DNA of 64,000 bases, taken from Cellulophaga algicola DSM 14237 (lineage in GTDB: Bacteria; Bacteroidota; Bacteroidia; Flavobacteriales; Flavobacteriaceae). A program made the translations under genes and the position numbers. The stretch is taken from positions 2,728,001-2,792,000 of the forward strand of contig NC_014934.1 of assembly GCF_000186265.1 (NCBI RefSeq). Direction: 5' to 3'. The notes below the pieces were generated by a model, which saw only the letters and a program-made list of their open reading frames with translations, was not told the origin of the DNA and did not search any database. Below are positions 1 to 8,261 of this stretch, one piece after another (position 1 is the stretch's first letter; each line of letters opens with the position of its first letter).

Positions 1-911
1 CTCAAGGTATTCAAGGCGAAACAGGTGACACTGGCGCTCAAGGTATTCAGGGAGAAACGGGTCCACAAGGATTAAAAGGAGATCAAGGTGATCAGGGAAT
101 CCAAGGTATTCAAGGAGAAACTGGTGATACTGGTGCTCAAGGAGTTCAAGGAGATCAAGGTGATCAGGGAATCCAAGGTATTCAAGGAGAAACTGGTGAT
201 ACTGGTGCTCAAGGAGTTCAAGGAGATCAAGGTGATCAGGGAATCCAAGGAATCCAAGGCGAAACAGGAGATACTGGTGCTCAGGGAATCCAAGGCGAAA
301 CAGGTGCTCAGGGAGTTCAAGGAGAAACTGGTCCACAAGGATTAAAAGGAGATCAAGGTGATCAGGGAATCCAAGGTATTCAAGGCGAAACAGGTGATAC
401 TGGTGCTCAAGGAGTTCAGGGAGAAACTGGTCCACAAGGATTAAAAGGAGATCAAGGAGATCAAGGAGATCAAGGAGATCAAGGAATTCAAGGAGAAACA
501 GGAGATACTGGTGCTCAGGGAGTTCAGGGAGAAACTGGTCCACAAGGAATAAAAGGAGATCAAGGTGATCAGGGAATCCAAGGAATCCAAGGAGAAACAG
601 GAGATACTGGCGCTCAAGGAGTTCAGGGAGAAATTGGTCCACAAGGATTAAAAGGAGATCAAGGTGATCAGGGAATTCAAGGTATTCAAGGAGAAACAGG
701 TGACACTGGTGCTCAAGGTATTCAGGGAGAAACTGGTCCACAAGGAATAAAAGGAGATCAAGGTGATCAAGGTATTCAGGGAGAAACTGGTCCACAAGGA
801 ATAAAAGGAGATCAAGGTGATCAAGGAATTCAAGGAGAAACAGGTGACACTGGTGCTCAAGGTATTCAGGGAGAAACTGGTCCTACAAGGAATAAAAGGA
901 GATCAAGGTGA
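1..911 (+). CDS. Collagen-like repeat surface protein, upstream segment (5' end outside window, frameshifted at its 3' end)
   Basis: Codons starting at base 3 read an uninterrupted series of Gly-X-Y triplets (GETGPQG, GDQGDQG, GIQGIQG, GDTGAQ) up to about base 881. The start lies left of the window. An extra T in the copy at 881-887 (GGTCCTACAAGG where all other copies have GGTCCACAAGG) shifts the frame, and reading then stops at TGA 909-911. The Gly-X-Y pattern resumes one frame over and continues to 1962, so this and the next entry are almost surely two halves of one gene. Collagen-like proteins of this kind in Flavobacteriaceae are secreted and probably form stalk or adhesin structures at the surface. 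Either the gene is broken here, the difference is reversible, or it is a sequence error. Confidence 0.75.
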   Translation, partial: QGIQGETGDTGAQGIQGETGPQGLKGDQGDQGIQGIQGETGDTGAQGVQGDQGDQGIQGIQGETGDTGAQGVQGDQGDQGIQGIQGETGDTGAQGIQGETGAQGVQGETGPQGLKGDQGDQGIQGIQGETGDTGAQGVQGETGPQGLKGDQGDQGDQGDQGIQGETGDTGAQGVQGETGPQGIKGDQGDQGIQGIQGETGDTGAQGVQGEIGPQGLKGDQGDQGIQGIQGETGDTGAQGIQGETGPQGIKGDQGDQGIQGETGPQGIKGDQGDQGIQGETGDTGAQGIQGETGPTRNKRRSR

Positions 912-1260
912 TCAGGGAATCCAAGGTATTCAAGGAGAAACTGGTGATACTGGTGCTCAAGGAGTTCAGGGAGAAACTGGTCCACAAGGATTAAAAGGAG
1001 ATCAAGGTGATCAGGGAATCCAAGGTATTCAAGGCGAAACAGGTGATACTGGCGCTCAAGGAGTTCAAGGAGAAACTGGTCCACAAGGAATAAAAGGAGA
1101 TCAAGGTGATCAGGGAATCCAAGGTATTCAAGGAGAAACTGGTGATACTGGTGCTCAAGGAGTTCAGGGAGAAACTGGTCCACAAGGATTAAAAGGAGAT
1201 CAAGGTGATCAGGGAATCCAAGGTATTCAAGGCGAAACAGGTGACACTGGCGCACAAGGT
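1..1260 (+). repeat. Tandem 99-bp repeat array encoding 33-residue collagen-like units
   Basis: The word GGTCCACAAGG recurs at 60, 330, 429, 537, 636, 735, 789, (879), 979, 1078 and 1177. Typical spacing is 99 bp, equal to 11 Gly-X-Y triplets. Exceptions are 108, 54 and 90 bp, all multiples of nine and so in frame, plus one step of 100 bp (879 to 979) that marks the inserted base. Copies differ only by occasional third-base or single-residue changes, such as LK/IK and VQ/IQ. That degree of homogenisation suggests recent slippage or recombination between copies. The array continues past the left edge of the window. Confidence 0.9.
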
Positions 1261-1962
1261 CCAGCAGGACAAGATGGTCAACCAGGTCAGGCTGGTCAAG
1301 ACGGTGCTACTGGAGCACAAGGTTCTAGGGGGCAAGCAGGTCAAGATGGAGCTACAGGTTCACAAGGTCCAGCAGGACAAAATGGTCAGGATGGTCAAGA
1401 CGGAGCTACAGGTCCAGCAGGAGATCCAGCGACTGATGATCAAACTTTAAGTTTATCAGGTTCAGATTTGACTATTTCAGGTGGAAATACTATTGATATT
1501 AGTAGTATTAATACCGATGATCAATATGATGATGAAGTTTTATTACGTACACCGATTGATGTAGATGAAGGAGGAGAAACTTCACCAACAAATGAAACGA
1601 CAGTACAAGAAGTAATACAAGCAATAGCTCCAATTACATCTAAGGCGGCTAGAATTTTTTATCCACCTTCAATTGCAGTAGATGTATCTACAAATGGAAC
1701 ATTTACTATTGATTTGTATGATGAGTACATTCAGCAATATGGCTCTCCAACAGTAGGGAGTGCAGGTGCACCAAATGCATTGCCGACCTATACGAGAACA
1801 GAATTGTATTACTATGTTACGTATGCAGATCCAGCTGTTTTTGGTAACGGTACAGCAGTCTCAGGTATGTCTATTGATGCAAATGGTAATTTAACATATC
1901 AGGTTCAAAATCAGCCAACAAACTACAATTCATTAATCAACGTAGTTTTCGTAGTAAAATAA
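817..1962 (+). CDS. Collagen-like repeat surface protein, downstream segment with C-terminal domain
   Basis: An open frame begins at ATG 817, but its first 22 or so codons are an out-of-frame reading of the repeat. True Gly-X-Y coding starts right after the extra base near 884. Three and a half 33-residue units are followed by more varied collagen triplets (GPAGQDG, GATGAQG, GQNGQDG) to about residue 205. A spacer [17 protein letters not shown] follows; this motif is common behind collagen stretches in flavobacterial surface proteins. The last 130 residues form a predicted beta-rich domain rich in Tyr and Thr that ends FVVK. I see no obvious T9SS sorting signal. The gene lies 28 bp before the T9SS cargo gene at 1991, so the two may be cotranscribed. 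Confidence 0.7.
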   Translation: MIKEFKEKQVTLVLKVFREKLVLQGIKGDQGDQGIQGIQGETGDTGAQGVQGETGPQGLKGDQGDQGIQGIQGETGDTGAQGVQGETGPQGIKGDQGDQGIQGIQGETGDTGAQGVQGETGPQGLKGDQGDQGIQGIQGETGDTGAQGPAGQDGQPGQAGQDGATGAQGSRGQAGQDGATGSQGPAGQNGQDGQDGATGPAGDPATDDQTLSLSGSDLTISGGNTIDISSINTDDQYDDEVLLRTPIDVDEGGETSPTNETTVQEVIQAIAPITSKAARIFYPPSIAVDVSTNGTFTIDLYDEYIQQYGSPTVGSAGAPNALPTYTRTELYYYVTYADPAVFGNGTAVSGMSIDANGNLTYQVQNQPTNYNSLINVVFVVK

Positions 1963-1990
1963 TTTAAGCGAATAAACAGAAAATCATAGT

Positions 1991-4009
1991 TTGAAAGCAA
2001 TCAACACATATAAATTTTTATTCGCAATACTAATAGGGCTTTTATGTTCGAATTGGGCAAGTGCTCAGTTCCTACTACAAGCGCCGAATAGTACAGACGA
2101 AAACAATTATAAATGGTATAATGCCTCAGATACAAGTACCGTATTGAGTACCGATTTTTTCTATGAAGTGAGTCAGCCTGGTGTTTTTTTTGCAACCTAT
2201 GATGGTACTGCCTGTGGTAAGAATGCTACGAGTTATTTTATCCTAACAGATTGCGAATCGCCTAATAACGAGGTAACATTAGATATCACAGCAAATGTCC
2301 CAGTGGGTGCAAGTATAAGCTGGTCTCCGGCATTAACAGGAGATCAAATAGCACCTCAAATTACAGCGACTAAAGATGTCATTAAATATTTGGCAACATT
2401 AGTAAAAGCAGGTAATGCTAAAAATCTTCCGTCTTTTACGGTAGTTTGTATGAGTCAGGCTGCTAATTTAGTAGATGATGTCGCTACAGTAGACGAAGAC
2501 GCAACAGTAGATATCTCTATTTTTGATAATGATACAGAATTGCCCGTAGCAGGAACATTAACAACATCAGATCCTATAAATGGTACTATTTCAATTGATG
2601 ATAATGGTACCCCAAACAATCCTTCAGATGATATTGTAACTTATATTCCTGATCCAGATTTCAATGGCCAGGATACATTTACGTATACTATCTGTAATAC
2701 TTTTGGCGATTGTAGTACCGCTACGGTTACCGTAGATGTATTGCCTATTGTAGATACTTTTGATGATGTGGTGACCACAGAGGAAAACATGCCAATAAGT
2801 ATAGACAATTGGAGTGCAAACGATAATGATTTACCAACAGTAGGTACGCTTACCATAACGGTGCCAACCAATGGTGCTGTAGTTGTAGACGGTAATGGCA
2901 CGCCTAATGATCCTTTTGATGATATAATTACCTATACACCAAATACTGATTTTTCAGGGACAGATTCTTTTGACTACACCGTTTGTGATACGTTAGGGAA
3001 TTGTAGTACCGCTACCATTACTGTAATTACAACAGATCAAGTTGATTTAGATAGTGATGATGACGGAATTTTGGATGCATGGGAGGACTTGAATACCGAC
3101 AATGATAATAATCCGGCCACTAACCCAACAGATTCTGATGGAGATGGTATTGCAGATTATTTAGATATTGATAGTGATGATGATGGTATACCAGATAATG
3201 TAGAAGCACAAACTACATCAGATTATATTGCTCCTAGCGGAGAAGATGCTAATAACAATGGCTTAGATGATGCCTATGAGCAAGAGGGTAACTTGGGAAT
3301 AATTCCTGTAAATACAGATTTTGAAGATTTACCAGATTATTTAGATGATGATAGTGATAATGATAATGTGCCAGATTATATAGAAGCACACGATCATGAT
3401 CACGATGGTATTCCTGATGTTGTATTTATCGGTTCAGATAAAGATAATGATGGTTTAGATGATGGTTTTGAAGGCAATACAACTATAGATATTGACGTTA
3501 ATGATGAAGTAAACGATCCATGGGCAGATTTACCAAACACCGATGGTGACGATGAATCAGATTATAGAGATCCTGATGATGACGATGACGGTATTTTTAC
3601 AGCAGATGAAGATGTAAATCTTGATGGTAATTATGCTAATGATGATACAGATGGTAATGGAATACCAAACTATTTAGATCCCGATTTAGTAGTTTCTGGA
3701 GGAGAAGAAGTAGAAGTATTCAATGTGGTAACTCCAAACGGAGATGGGGTACATGATTACCTTACAATTACAGGGTTAGAAAACTTCCCGAACAATACTA
3801 TTAAAATTTATAATAGATGGGGTGTATTAGTGTTTGTAACTAAAGCGTATAACACACAAGGGAATGTTTTTACAGGAAGTTCTAATGGCCGTGTTACGGT
3901 ACAGAAAGATAATATGTTGCCAGTAGGTACGTATTTCTACATCTTAGACTATGCAAATGCAACAAATGATATGAAATCAAAATCAGGATATATTTATATA
4001 AACAGATAG
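1991..4009 (+). CDS. T9SS type B sorting domain surface protein with Ig-like and calcium-binding repeats
   Basis: Cell-surface or secreted protein of 672 residues, predicted to cross the outer membrane by type IX secretion. TTG 1991 is chosen as start because it gives MKAINTYKF and a clean signal peptide ending WASA. The body has two related cadherin/Ig-like repeats of about 95 residues (roughly 155-345, each with DNGTPN- or GNGTPN-like turns and FTYTICN/FDYTVCD strands). An Asp-rich stretch of thrombospondin type 3-like repeats follows (about 350-575; DSDDDGI, DSDGDGI), which should bind calcium. The last 90 residues (from [14 protein letters not shown] to GYIYINR) are the gliding-associated C-terminal domain, the type B sorting signal. 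It is followed after one base by the PorP/SprF gene, its likely partner. The binding target is unknown. Confidence 0.9.
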   Translation: MKAINTYKFLFAILIGLLCSNWASAQFLLQAPNSTDENNYKWYNASDTSTVLSTDFFYEVSQPGVFFATYDGTACGKNATSYFILTDCESPNNEVTLDITANVPVGASISWSPALTGDQIAPQITATKDVIKYLATLVKAGNAKNLPSFTVVCMSQAANLVDDVATVDEDATVDISIFDNDTELPVAGTLTTSDPINGTISIDDNGTPNNPSDDIVTYIPDPDFNGQDTFTYTICNTFGDCSTATVTVDVLPIVDTFDDVVTTEENMPISIDNWSANDNDLPTVGTLTITVPTNGAVVVDGNGTPNDPFDDIITYTPNTDFSGTDSFDYTVCDTLGNCSTATITVITTDQVDLDSDDDGILDAWEDLNTDNDNNPATNPTDSDGDGIADYLDIDSDDDGIPDNVEAQTTSDYIAPSGEDANNNGLDDAYEQEGNLGIIPVNTDFEDLPDYLDDDSDNDNVPDYIEAHDHDHDGIPDVVFIGSDKDNDGLDDGFEGNTTIDIDVNDEVNDPWADLPNTDGDDESDYRDPDDDDDGIFTADEDVNLDGNYANDDTDGNGIPNYLDPDLVVSGGEEVEVFNVVTPNGDGVHDYLTITGLENFPNNTIKIYNRWGVLVFVTKAYNTQGNVFTGSSNGRVTVQKDNMLPVGTYFYILDYANATNDMKSKSGYIYINR

Positions 4010-4010
4010 T

Positions 4011-4964
4011 ATGAAAACCTTAAATCTTAACACTTCTTATTGCAAATGGATTTTTGGCGTACTATGTTTAGTAGGCTTATTAAATACCACTAGTGTAATT
4101 GCACAACAAGATGCGCAGTATACACAATATATGTATAACACCATAAGTGTAAATCCAGGGTATGCGGGTTCTAGAGGAAATTTGAGTGTAGGTTTATTAC
4201 ATAGATCACAATGGTTAGGCTTAGATGGTGCACCAACTACGCAAACATTTAATATGCATTCTCCTATAGGGTACAGGGGAGTAGGCTTAGGGCTATCTAT
4301 TGTTAATGATAAAATTGGACCGACTTCAGAGACCAATTTTGATGTAGATTTTTCATATACAATTCCTGTTTCTGTAGCTGCAAAAATAAGTTTTGGACTA
4401 AAGGGAAGTGTAAATTTATTAGATATTAGATATTCAGAACTAAACCAATATGCTTCAGATCAATCTTTACAACAAGACATAAGTAATCGGTTGTCACCTA
4501 ATGTAGGTGCTGGGGTATACTACCATACCGATAAGTTTTATGCAGGTTTGTCTGTGCCTCGTATTTTAGAAACTTCTCACTTTGATGAATCTTCATTGTC
4601 TACTGCTAAGGAGCAAATGAACTTCTATTTTATTACAGGATATGTTTGGGATTTGAATCCTAACCTTAAATTTAAACCCACATTATTAACAAAGTTAGTA
4701 CGAGGTGCGCCTTTACAAGTAGATGCATCGGCTAACTTTATGCTTAGTGATAAGTTTATCTTAGGAGCTGCGTACCGTTGGAGTGCAGCAGTAAGTGGCA
4801 TGGCAGGTTTTTATGTTTCAGAAGGGTTTTTAATAGGTATTGCTTATGATCGTGAAACTACAGATTTAGGAAATACAAGTTTTAATGATGGCTCTTTTGA
4901 AATTGTTTTGAGATATGACTTCATTAAAACAAAAGGGAATATGAAATCGCCTAGATTCTTCTAA
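4011..4964 (+). CDS. PorP/SprF family type IX secretion system membrane protein
   Basis: Predicted outer-membrane beta-barrel of 317 residues. It has a signal peptide ending VIAQ and the family hallmark QDAQYTQYMYNTISVNPGYAGSR with SVGLLHRSQWLG close behind, then alternating strands to a C-terminal FEIVLRYDF. PorP in Porphyromonas and SprF in Flavobacterium belong to this family. SprF is needed specifically for secretion of the type B cargo SprB, and such genes commonly sit beside their cargo. Here ATG 4011 follows the stop of the cargo gene by one base, implying translational coupling, so I infer that this protein serves the product of the gene at 1991. Confidence 0.9.
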   Translation: MKTLNLNTSYCKWIFGVLCLVGLLNTTSVIAQQDAQYTQYMYNTISVNPGYAGSRGNLSVGLLHRSQWLGLDGAPTTQTFNMHSPIGYRGVGLGLSIVNDKIGPTSETNFDVDFSYTIPVSVAAKISFGLKGSVNLLDIRYSELNQYASDQSLQQDISNRLSPNVGAGVYYHTDKFYAGLSVPRILETSHFDESSLSTAKEQMNFYFITGYVWDLNPNLKFKPTLLTKLVRGAPLQVDASANFMLSDKFILGAAYRWSAAVSGMAGFYVSEGFLIGIAYDRETTDLGNTSFNDGSFEIVLRYDFIKTKGNMKSPRFF

Positions 4965-5061
4965 AGTTGTCTTAACTATTTTACTAGACTTAAGCGGAAG
5001 TCTTTATTCGCTATCTTCTTATATTTTTTTTTCTTAAACTTTTTATATCCTATAAAGATGT

Positions 5062-5069
5062 TATTTTTG
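5062..5069 (+). promoter_or_regulatory. Candidate -7 box (TAnnTTTG) for idi-queD-manA
   Basis: TATTTTTG matches the Bacteroidota -7 consensus exactly, and transcription would begin about 5 bases downstream, near 5074. No convincing TTG -33 element lies at the usual distance. It sits in the 126-bp gap behind the PorP/SprF gene and supports a separate transcript for the idi group. Confidence 0.5.
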
Positions 5070-5114
5070 TACAAGTGGCGAAAGTCATGATTGCTAAGAA
5101 TAAAAAAAAGAAAA

Positions 5115-5648
5115 TTGAAAGAAGAACACGTAATCCTTGTAAATCAATCTGATGAACAAATAGGTACCATGCCTAAAATGGAAGCACATGAAAAAGCGGT
5201 TTTACATCGCGCCTTTTCAGTGTTTGTCATGAATAAAAAAGGGGAGACTATGTTGCAACAACGTGCAGCACATAAATACCATTCTCCATTATTATGGACC
5301 AATACATGCTGTAGTCATCAACGTGTTGGAGAAACAAATATCGAGGCAGGGAAAAGAAGGCTCCAAGAAGAAATGGGATTTGAAACTGATTTGAAAGAAT
5401 TATTCTCATTTATCTACAAAGCACCTTTTGATAATGGTTTAACAGAACATGAACTTGATCATGTAATGGTAGGTTATTTTGATAATCCACCAGAAATTAA
5501 TCCCGAAGAAGTAGCAGACTGGAAATGGATGTTGCCGGAAGATGTCAAGAATGATATTGCCGCAAATCCAGACCACTACACCGCTTGGTTTAAAATTATT
5601 TTCGAAAAATTCTATAGTTACATTACCCAACATAAATTTGAATCATGA
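5115..5648 (+). CDS. idi: Isopentenyl-diphosphate delta-isomerase, type 1
   Basis: Converts isopentenyl diphosphate to dimethylallyl diphosphate, feeding isoprenoid, quinone and carotenoid synthesis in the cytosol. It is a Nudix-fold protein of about 177 residues with the family signatures HRAFSVFV, the metal/active-site region LLWTNTCCSHQR (Cys and His), and the Nudix-like RLQEEMGFE. The frame has no ATG near its start. TTG 5115 (MKEEHVILVNQ) matches where relatives begin, and TTG 5091 would add eight lysine-rich residues. An ATG at 5087 is one frame away, separated by a run of eight A at 5102-5109. The stop overlaps queD by four bases (ATGA). The crt genes at the far right of the window use the same precursor pool. 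Confidence 0.9.
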   Translation: MKEEHVILVNQSDEQIGTMPKMEAHEKAVLHRAFSVFVMNKKGETMLQQRAAHKYHSPLLWTNTCCSHQRVGETNIEAGKRRLQEEMGFETDLKELFSFIYKAPFDNGLTEHELDHVMVGYFDNPPEINPEEVADWKWMLPEDVKNDIAANPDHYTAWFKIIFEKFYSYITQHKFES

Positions 5649-6061
5649 AAGTAAAAGTAAGTAGAAAAGCACATTTTAACGCTGCTCATCGATTGTACAA
5701 CCCTGATTGGAGTTTTGAAAAAAATGACACTATTTTTGGATTGTGTAATAACCCTAATTTTCATGGTCATAATTATGAATTAATTGTTAGTGTTACCGGT
5801 AAAATAGATCCTGAAACAGGCTTTGTAATCGATGTGAAAATTTTAAAAGATTTAATTAAAAGTGAGATTGAAGATGCTTTTGATCACAAAAATTTAAACG
5901 TAGAGGTTCCTGAATTTAAAAATTTAAACCCTACAGCAGAGAATATTGCCGTAGTTATCTATGATAAATTAAGACCACATATTACAAGTGATAAAGATTT
6001 AGAAGTAGTTTTGTATGAGACTCCTAGAAATTTTGTTACTTACAGAGGTGATAACGAATAA
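5645..6061 (+). CDS. queD: 6-carboxytetrahydropterin synthase / 6-pyruvoyl-tetrahydropterin synthase family protein
   Basis: Tunnelling-fold enzyme of 138 residues. It is expected to turn 7,8-dihydroneopterin triphosphate into 6-carboxy-tetrahydropterin for queuosine/7-deazaguanine synthesis. Zinc-binding histidines are visible as H in KAHFNAAHR and the pair HGHNYEL. The catalytic region has FDHKNLN followed by PTAENIA, and the C-terminal VVLYETPRNFVTYRG is typical. ATG 5645 overlaps the idi stop by four bases, so translation is probably coupled. No other queuosine gene is in the window, so the exact pterin product is inferred from family alone. Confidence 0.88.
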   Translation: MKVKVSRKAHFNAAHRLYNPDWSFEKNDTIFGLCNNPNFHGHNYELIVSVTGKIDPETGFVIDVKILKDLIKSEIEDAFDHKNLNVEVPEFKNLNPTAENIAVVIYDKLRPHITSDKDLEVVLYETPRNFVTYRGDNE

Positions 6062-6090
6062 ATAAAATAGAATAAGTTAATATTGAAATC

Positions 6091-7059
6091 ATGACTATAT
6101 ACCCTTTAAAATTTAATCCTATATTAAAAGAACGCCTTTGGGGAGGAACCAAATTAGGTGATATTTTTGACAAGCCTATTGAAAATGATATTACTGGTGA
6201 AAGCTGGGAAATATCAACGGTTAAAGGAGATATATCTGTAGTTTCTAATGGAGAATTATCAGGAAAATCTCTTCAAGACTTAATAGATACCAATGCTGAG
6301 GAAGTTTTAGGGAAAAGTGTAGTGTCGCGTTTTGGAAAAGAATTTCCGATATTGATTAAGTTTATTGATGCTAAACAAGATTTATCTATTCAATTACACC
6401 CTAATGATGAGCTTGCTAAAAAGCGTCATAATTCTTTCGGAAAAACCGAAATGTGGTATATTATGGATGCTGATGAAGGGGCAGATTTAATCGTAGGTTT
6501 TAATAAAGATGTTACCAAAGAAGAATATCAAAAAAGCATAGAAAACGATAAACTTTTAGATTTATTAAATTACGAGAAAGTAAAAGAAGGCGATACCTTT
6601 TTTATCAATACCGGAAAAATTCATGCTATTGGAGCAGGAGTTGTTTTGGCAGAAATTCAACAAACATCAGATGTTACTTATCGAGTTTTTGATTTTAATA
6701 GAAAAGATAAAGACGGTAATTTACGCGAATTGCATACCGAAATGGCATTGGACGCAATGGATTATACTAAAAAGGATGATTTTAAAGTAGCGTATGATAC
6801 CACTACAGATACCGTAAATGAGATGGTAGATTGCCCGTATTTTAAAACAAATTACATCAATCTTACAAAGAATTTAAAGCAAGATATTTCAAGCCGTGAT
6901 TCTTTTACTATTTATATGTGTGTATCTGGTGAAGCGATCGTTGCGAATGAATTTGGAGAAGCTACCGTTAAAAAAGGGGAAACTGTTTTAGTTTCAGCTA
7001 ATTCAAAATCAATAGAATTAAAATCTAAAAGAGCTACACTTTTAGAAGTTACGATATAA
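6091..7059 (+). CDS. manA: Class I mannose-6-phosphate isomerase
   Basis: Interconverts mannose 6-phosphate and fructose 6-phosphate, supplying GDP-mannose for polysaccharides or allowing mannose use. The protein has 322 residues, the short Bacillus-like form. Zinc-ligand motifs appear in order: SIQLHPND, KTEMWYIM and GKIHAIGAG (residues roughly 100-180). The early PILKERLWGGTKLG and GESWEIS are also typical. The second half is a cupin-like domain. It follows queD by 29 bp on the same strand and may be on the same transcript. Confidence 0.92.
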   Translation: MTIYPLKFNPILKERLWGGTKLGDIFDKPIENDITGESWEISTVKGDISVVSNGELSGKSLQDLIDTNAEEVLGKSVVSRFGKEFPILIKFIDAKQDLSIQLHPNDELAKKRHNSFGKTEMWYIMDADEGADLIVGFNKDVTKEEYQKSIENDKLLDLLNYEKVKEGDTFFINTGKIHAIGAGVVLAEIQQTSDVTYRVFDFNRKDKDGNLRELHTEMALDAMDYTKKDDFKVAYDTTTDTVNEMVDCPYFKTNYINLTKNLKQDISSRDSFTIYMCVSGEAIVANEFGEATVKKGETVLVSANSKSIELKSKRATLLEVTI

Positions 7060-7075
7060 AAAATGCTTTAATGTG

Positions 7076-7104
7076 TTGATATACTTGTAAAAAGATTACT
7101 TTTG
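7076..7104 (+). promoter_or_regulatory. Promoter TTG-N18-TACTTTTG for the small gene at 7125
   Basis: A TTG at 7076-7078 and a perfect TAnnTTTG at 7097-7104 are 18 bp apart, within the usual range for the primary sigma factor of Flavobacteriia. The predicted start of transcription is near 7110, giving a short leader of about 15 bases. Confidence 0.6.
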
Positions 7105-7124
7105 CAAAAAATAAAATTAGTAAA

Positions 7125-7394
7125 ATGGCAAGTATACAAGATTTAAAGAAAGATATTAATTACGTTCTAGGAGATATTATAGAAGCAGTATATTTCTGGG
7201 AAGCTTCAAATGGTAAGAAAAGTTCTAAAGAAGGTTCTGCTCTTATTGATGATGCTATTAGTGTTTTTGATGAATTAATCGCTAAAGTAAATATGAAAAG
7301 TGTAGAAAACAGAAGTAAGCATTTAAATGGTGTTAAATCTGAATTAGAAGAAAAAGCTACAGTTCTAGTAGAAAAACTAAATAAATTAGGTTAA
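7125..7394 (+). CDS. Small conserved helical protein of unknown function
   Basis: The product has 89 residues, is charged and predicted fully helical, with no signal peptide or membrane segment. It starts MASIQDLKKDINYVLGD and has lysine-rich stretches (KKSSKEG, KLNKLG). It resembles short proteins I know only as hypothetical in Flavobacteriaceae. It has its own good promoter at 7076-7104 and a strong terminator at 7414-7445, so it is probably expressed alone and well. No function can be assigned. Confidence 0.75.
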   Translation: MASIQDLKKDINYVLGDIIEAVYFWEASNGKKSSKEGSALIDDAISVFDELIAKVNMKSVENRSKHLNGVKSELEEKATVLVEKLNKLG

Positions 7395-7413
7395 GACTTA
7401 CTTAACTTCAATA

Positions 7414-7445
7414 AAAAAACCATCCAAGTAATTGGATGGTTTTTT
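7414..7445. terminator. Bidirectional intrinsic terminator
   Basis: The stem AAAAAACCATCCA / TGGATGGTTTTTT (13 bp) has a six-base loop and is flanked by A-rich and T-rich ends. It lies between convergent genes ending at 7394 and 7467 and can serve both strands. Confidence 0.85.
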
Positions 7446-7466
7446 GTTTTTATACAAGAATGAAAA

Positions 7467-8174
7467 CTATTTATCTTTCTTTATCTCTTCAAGATATTTT
7501 TTAAGTTCTTTTCCGTATTTAGAAGCTGCAACCTCGGGAGTAAGCATTTTATGAATTGAATCTAAATACTTCACATTAGCATCTGCAACTTCTTTAATAG
7601 CAATGTAGGGAGCTATATAAGAATCTTTGTTATTTAGCGCAAAGTTTAGGGCATAAGCATAACTTCGGTAAATATTCTTATCAGACAATTTTACTAAAGA
7701 ATCTAAAGCAATAGAATCTTTATTGACTTTAGGGTCAAAACGCATTTGTAAAATTTCTAAATTTTTCGCGTTATATCTTGACATTCCTTTCTTGTATTCT
7801 TCTAATTTTTCATTTGTTTTAGAGCCCGAAATTTTTACAGAAGTATCAAAAGTATCCCAAGCGGTATCTACGGTAATAATTCCTGGTTCTCCAAAAAATG
7901 TAATGCGATCATTAATATCGTTATGATCATTTTTTACAAGATATAAATAATAGATATCTGGATTTGCAATTGGTGTATTAAAACTGAAATCTCCATGTCC
8001 TTTAATTTCTAAAGAATCAAGGTTTACTAAAATAGTATCCTGTAATTGTTGTAGGTAAAGAGTTCCTTTTTTTAAACCTTTAATAGATCCGTTTATAGTC
8101 ATTGAATTTTTAGAATCTCCTGAACAGGAAATTAAGAAAAGTCCAACTACGGACAGTAAGAAAATGTTCTTCAT
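7467..8174 (-). CDS. DUF4369 domain lipoprotein
   Basis: Predicted lipoprotein of 235 residues. The start at 8174 (MKNIFLLSVVGLFLISC) gives a textbook lipobox LISC at the cleavage site; an upstream methionine seven codons earlier only adds PTKINT before the signal. The mature part has the beta-rich DUF4369 pattern (MTINGSIKGLKKGTLYLQQL, then LVNLDSLEIKGHGDFSF) and a helical, charged C-terminal half. DUF4369 domains often precede thioredoxin domains in Bacteroidota thiol-disulfide proteins, but no thioredoxin domain is present here. Likely in the periplasm-facing inner leaflet or outer membrane; function unknown. Confidence 0.8.
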   Translation of the reverse strand: MKNIFLLSVVGLFLISCSGDSKNSMTINGSIKGLKKGTLYLQQLQDTILVNLDSLEIKGHGDFSFNTPIANPDIYYLYLVKNDHNDINDRITFFGEPGIITVDTAWDTFDTSVKISGSKTNEKLEEYKKGMSRYNAKNLEILQMRFDPKVNKDSIALDSLVKLSDKNIYRSYAYALNFALNNKDSYIAPYIAIKEVADANVKYLDSIHKMLTPEVAASKYGKELKKYLEEIKKDK

Positions 8175-8261
8175 GGTATTAATTTTGGTGGGCAAATATC
8201 ACTATTTTTTTATTTCAATTTGGTATAAATACACGTGTACATAAATTATTTATGCACAATA

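Noticed and set aside
72-1255. Several minus- and plus-strand open frames of 60-130 codons across the collagen repeats
   Set aside because: They are other-frame readings of the 99-bp repeat with monotonous composition (LNSLSTS repeats). The Gly-X-Y frame is the only one with a known protein pattern.
1-1260. Regularly spaced repeats resembling a CRISPR array
   Set aside because: Units are contiguous, in frame and coding. There are no unique spacers and no cas genes.
8175-8195. Upstream start of the DUF4369 lipoprotein (MPTKINT extension)
   Set aside because: It would put a polar stretch before the lipoprotein signal peptide that begins at 8174.
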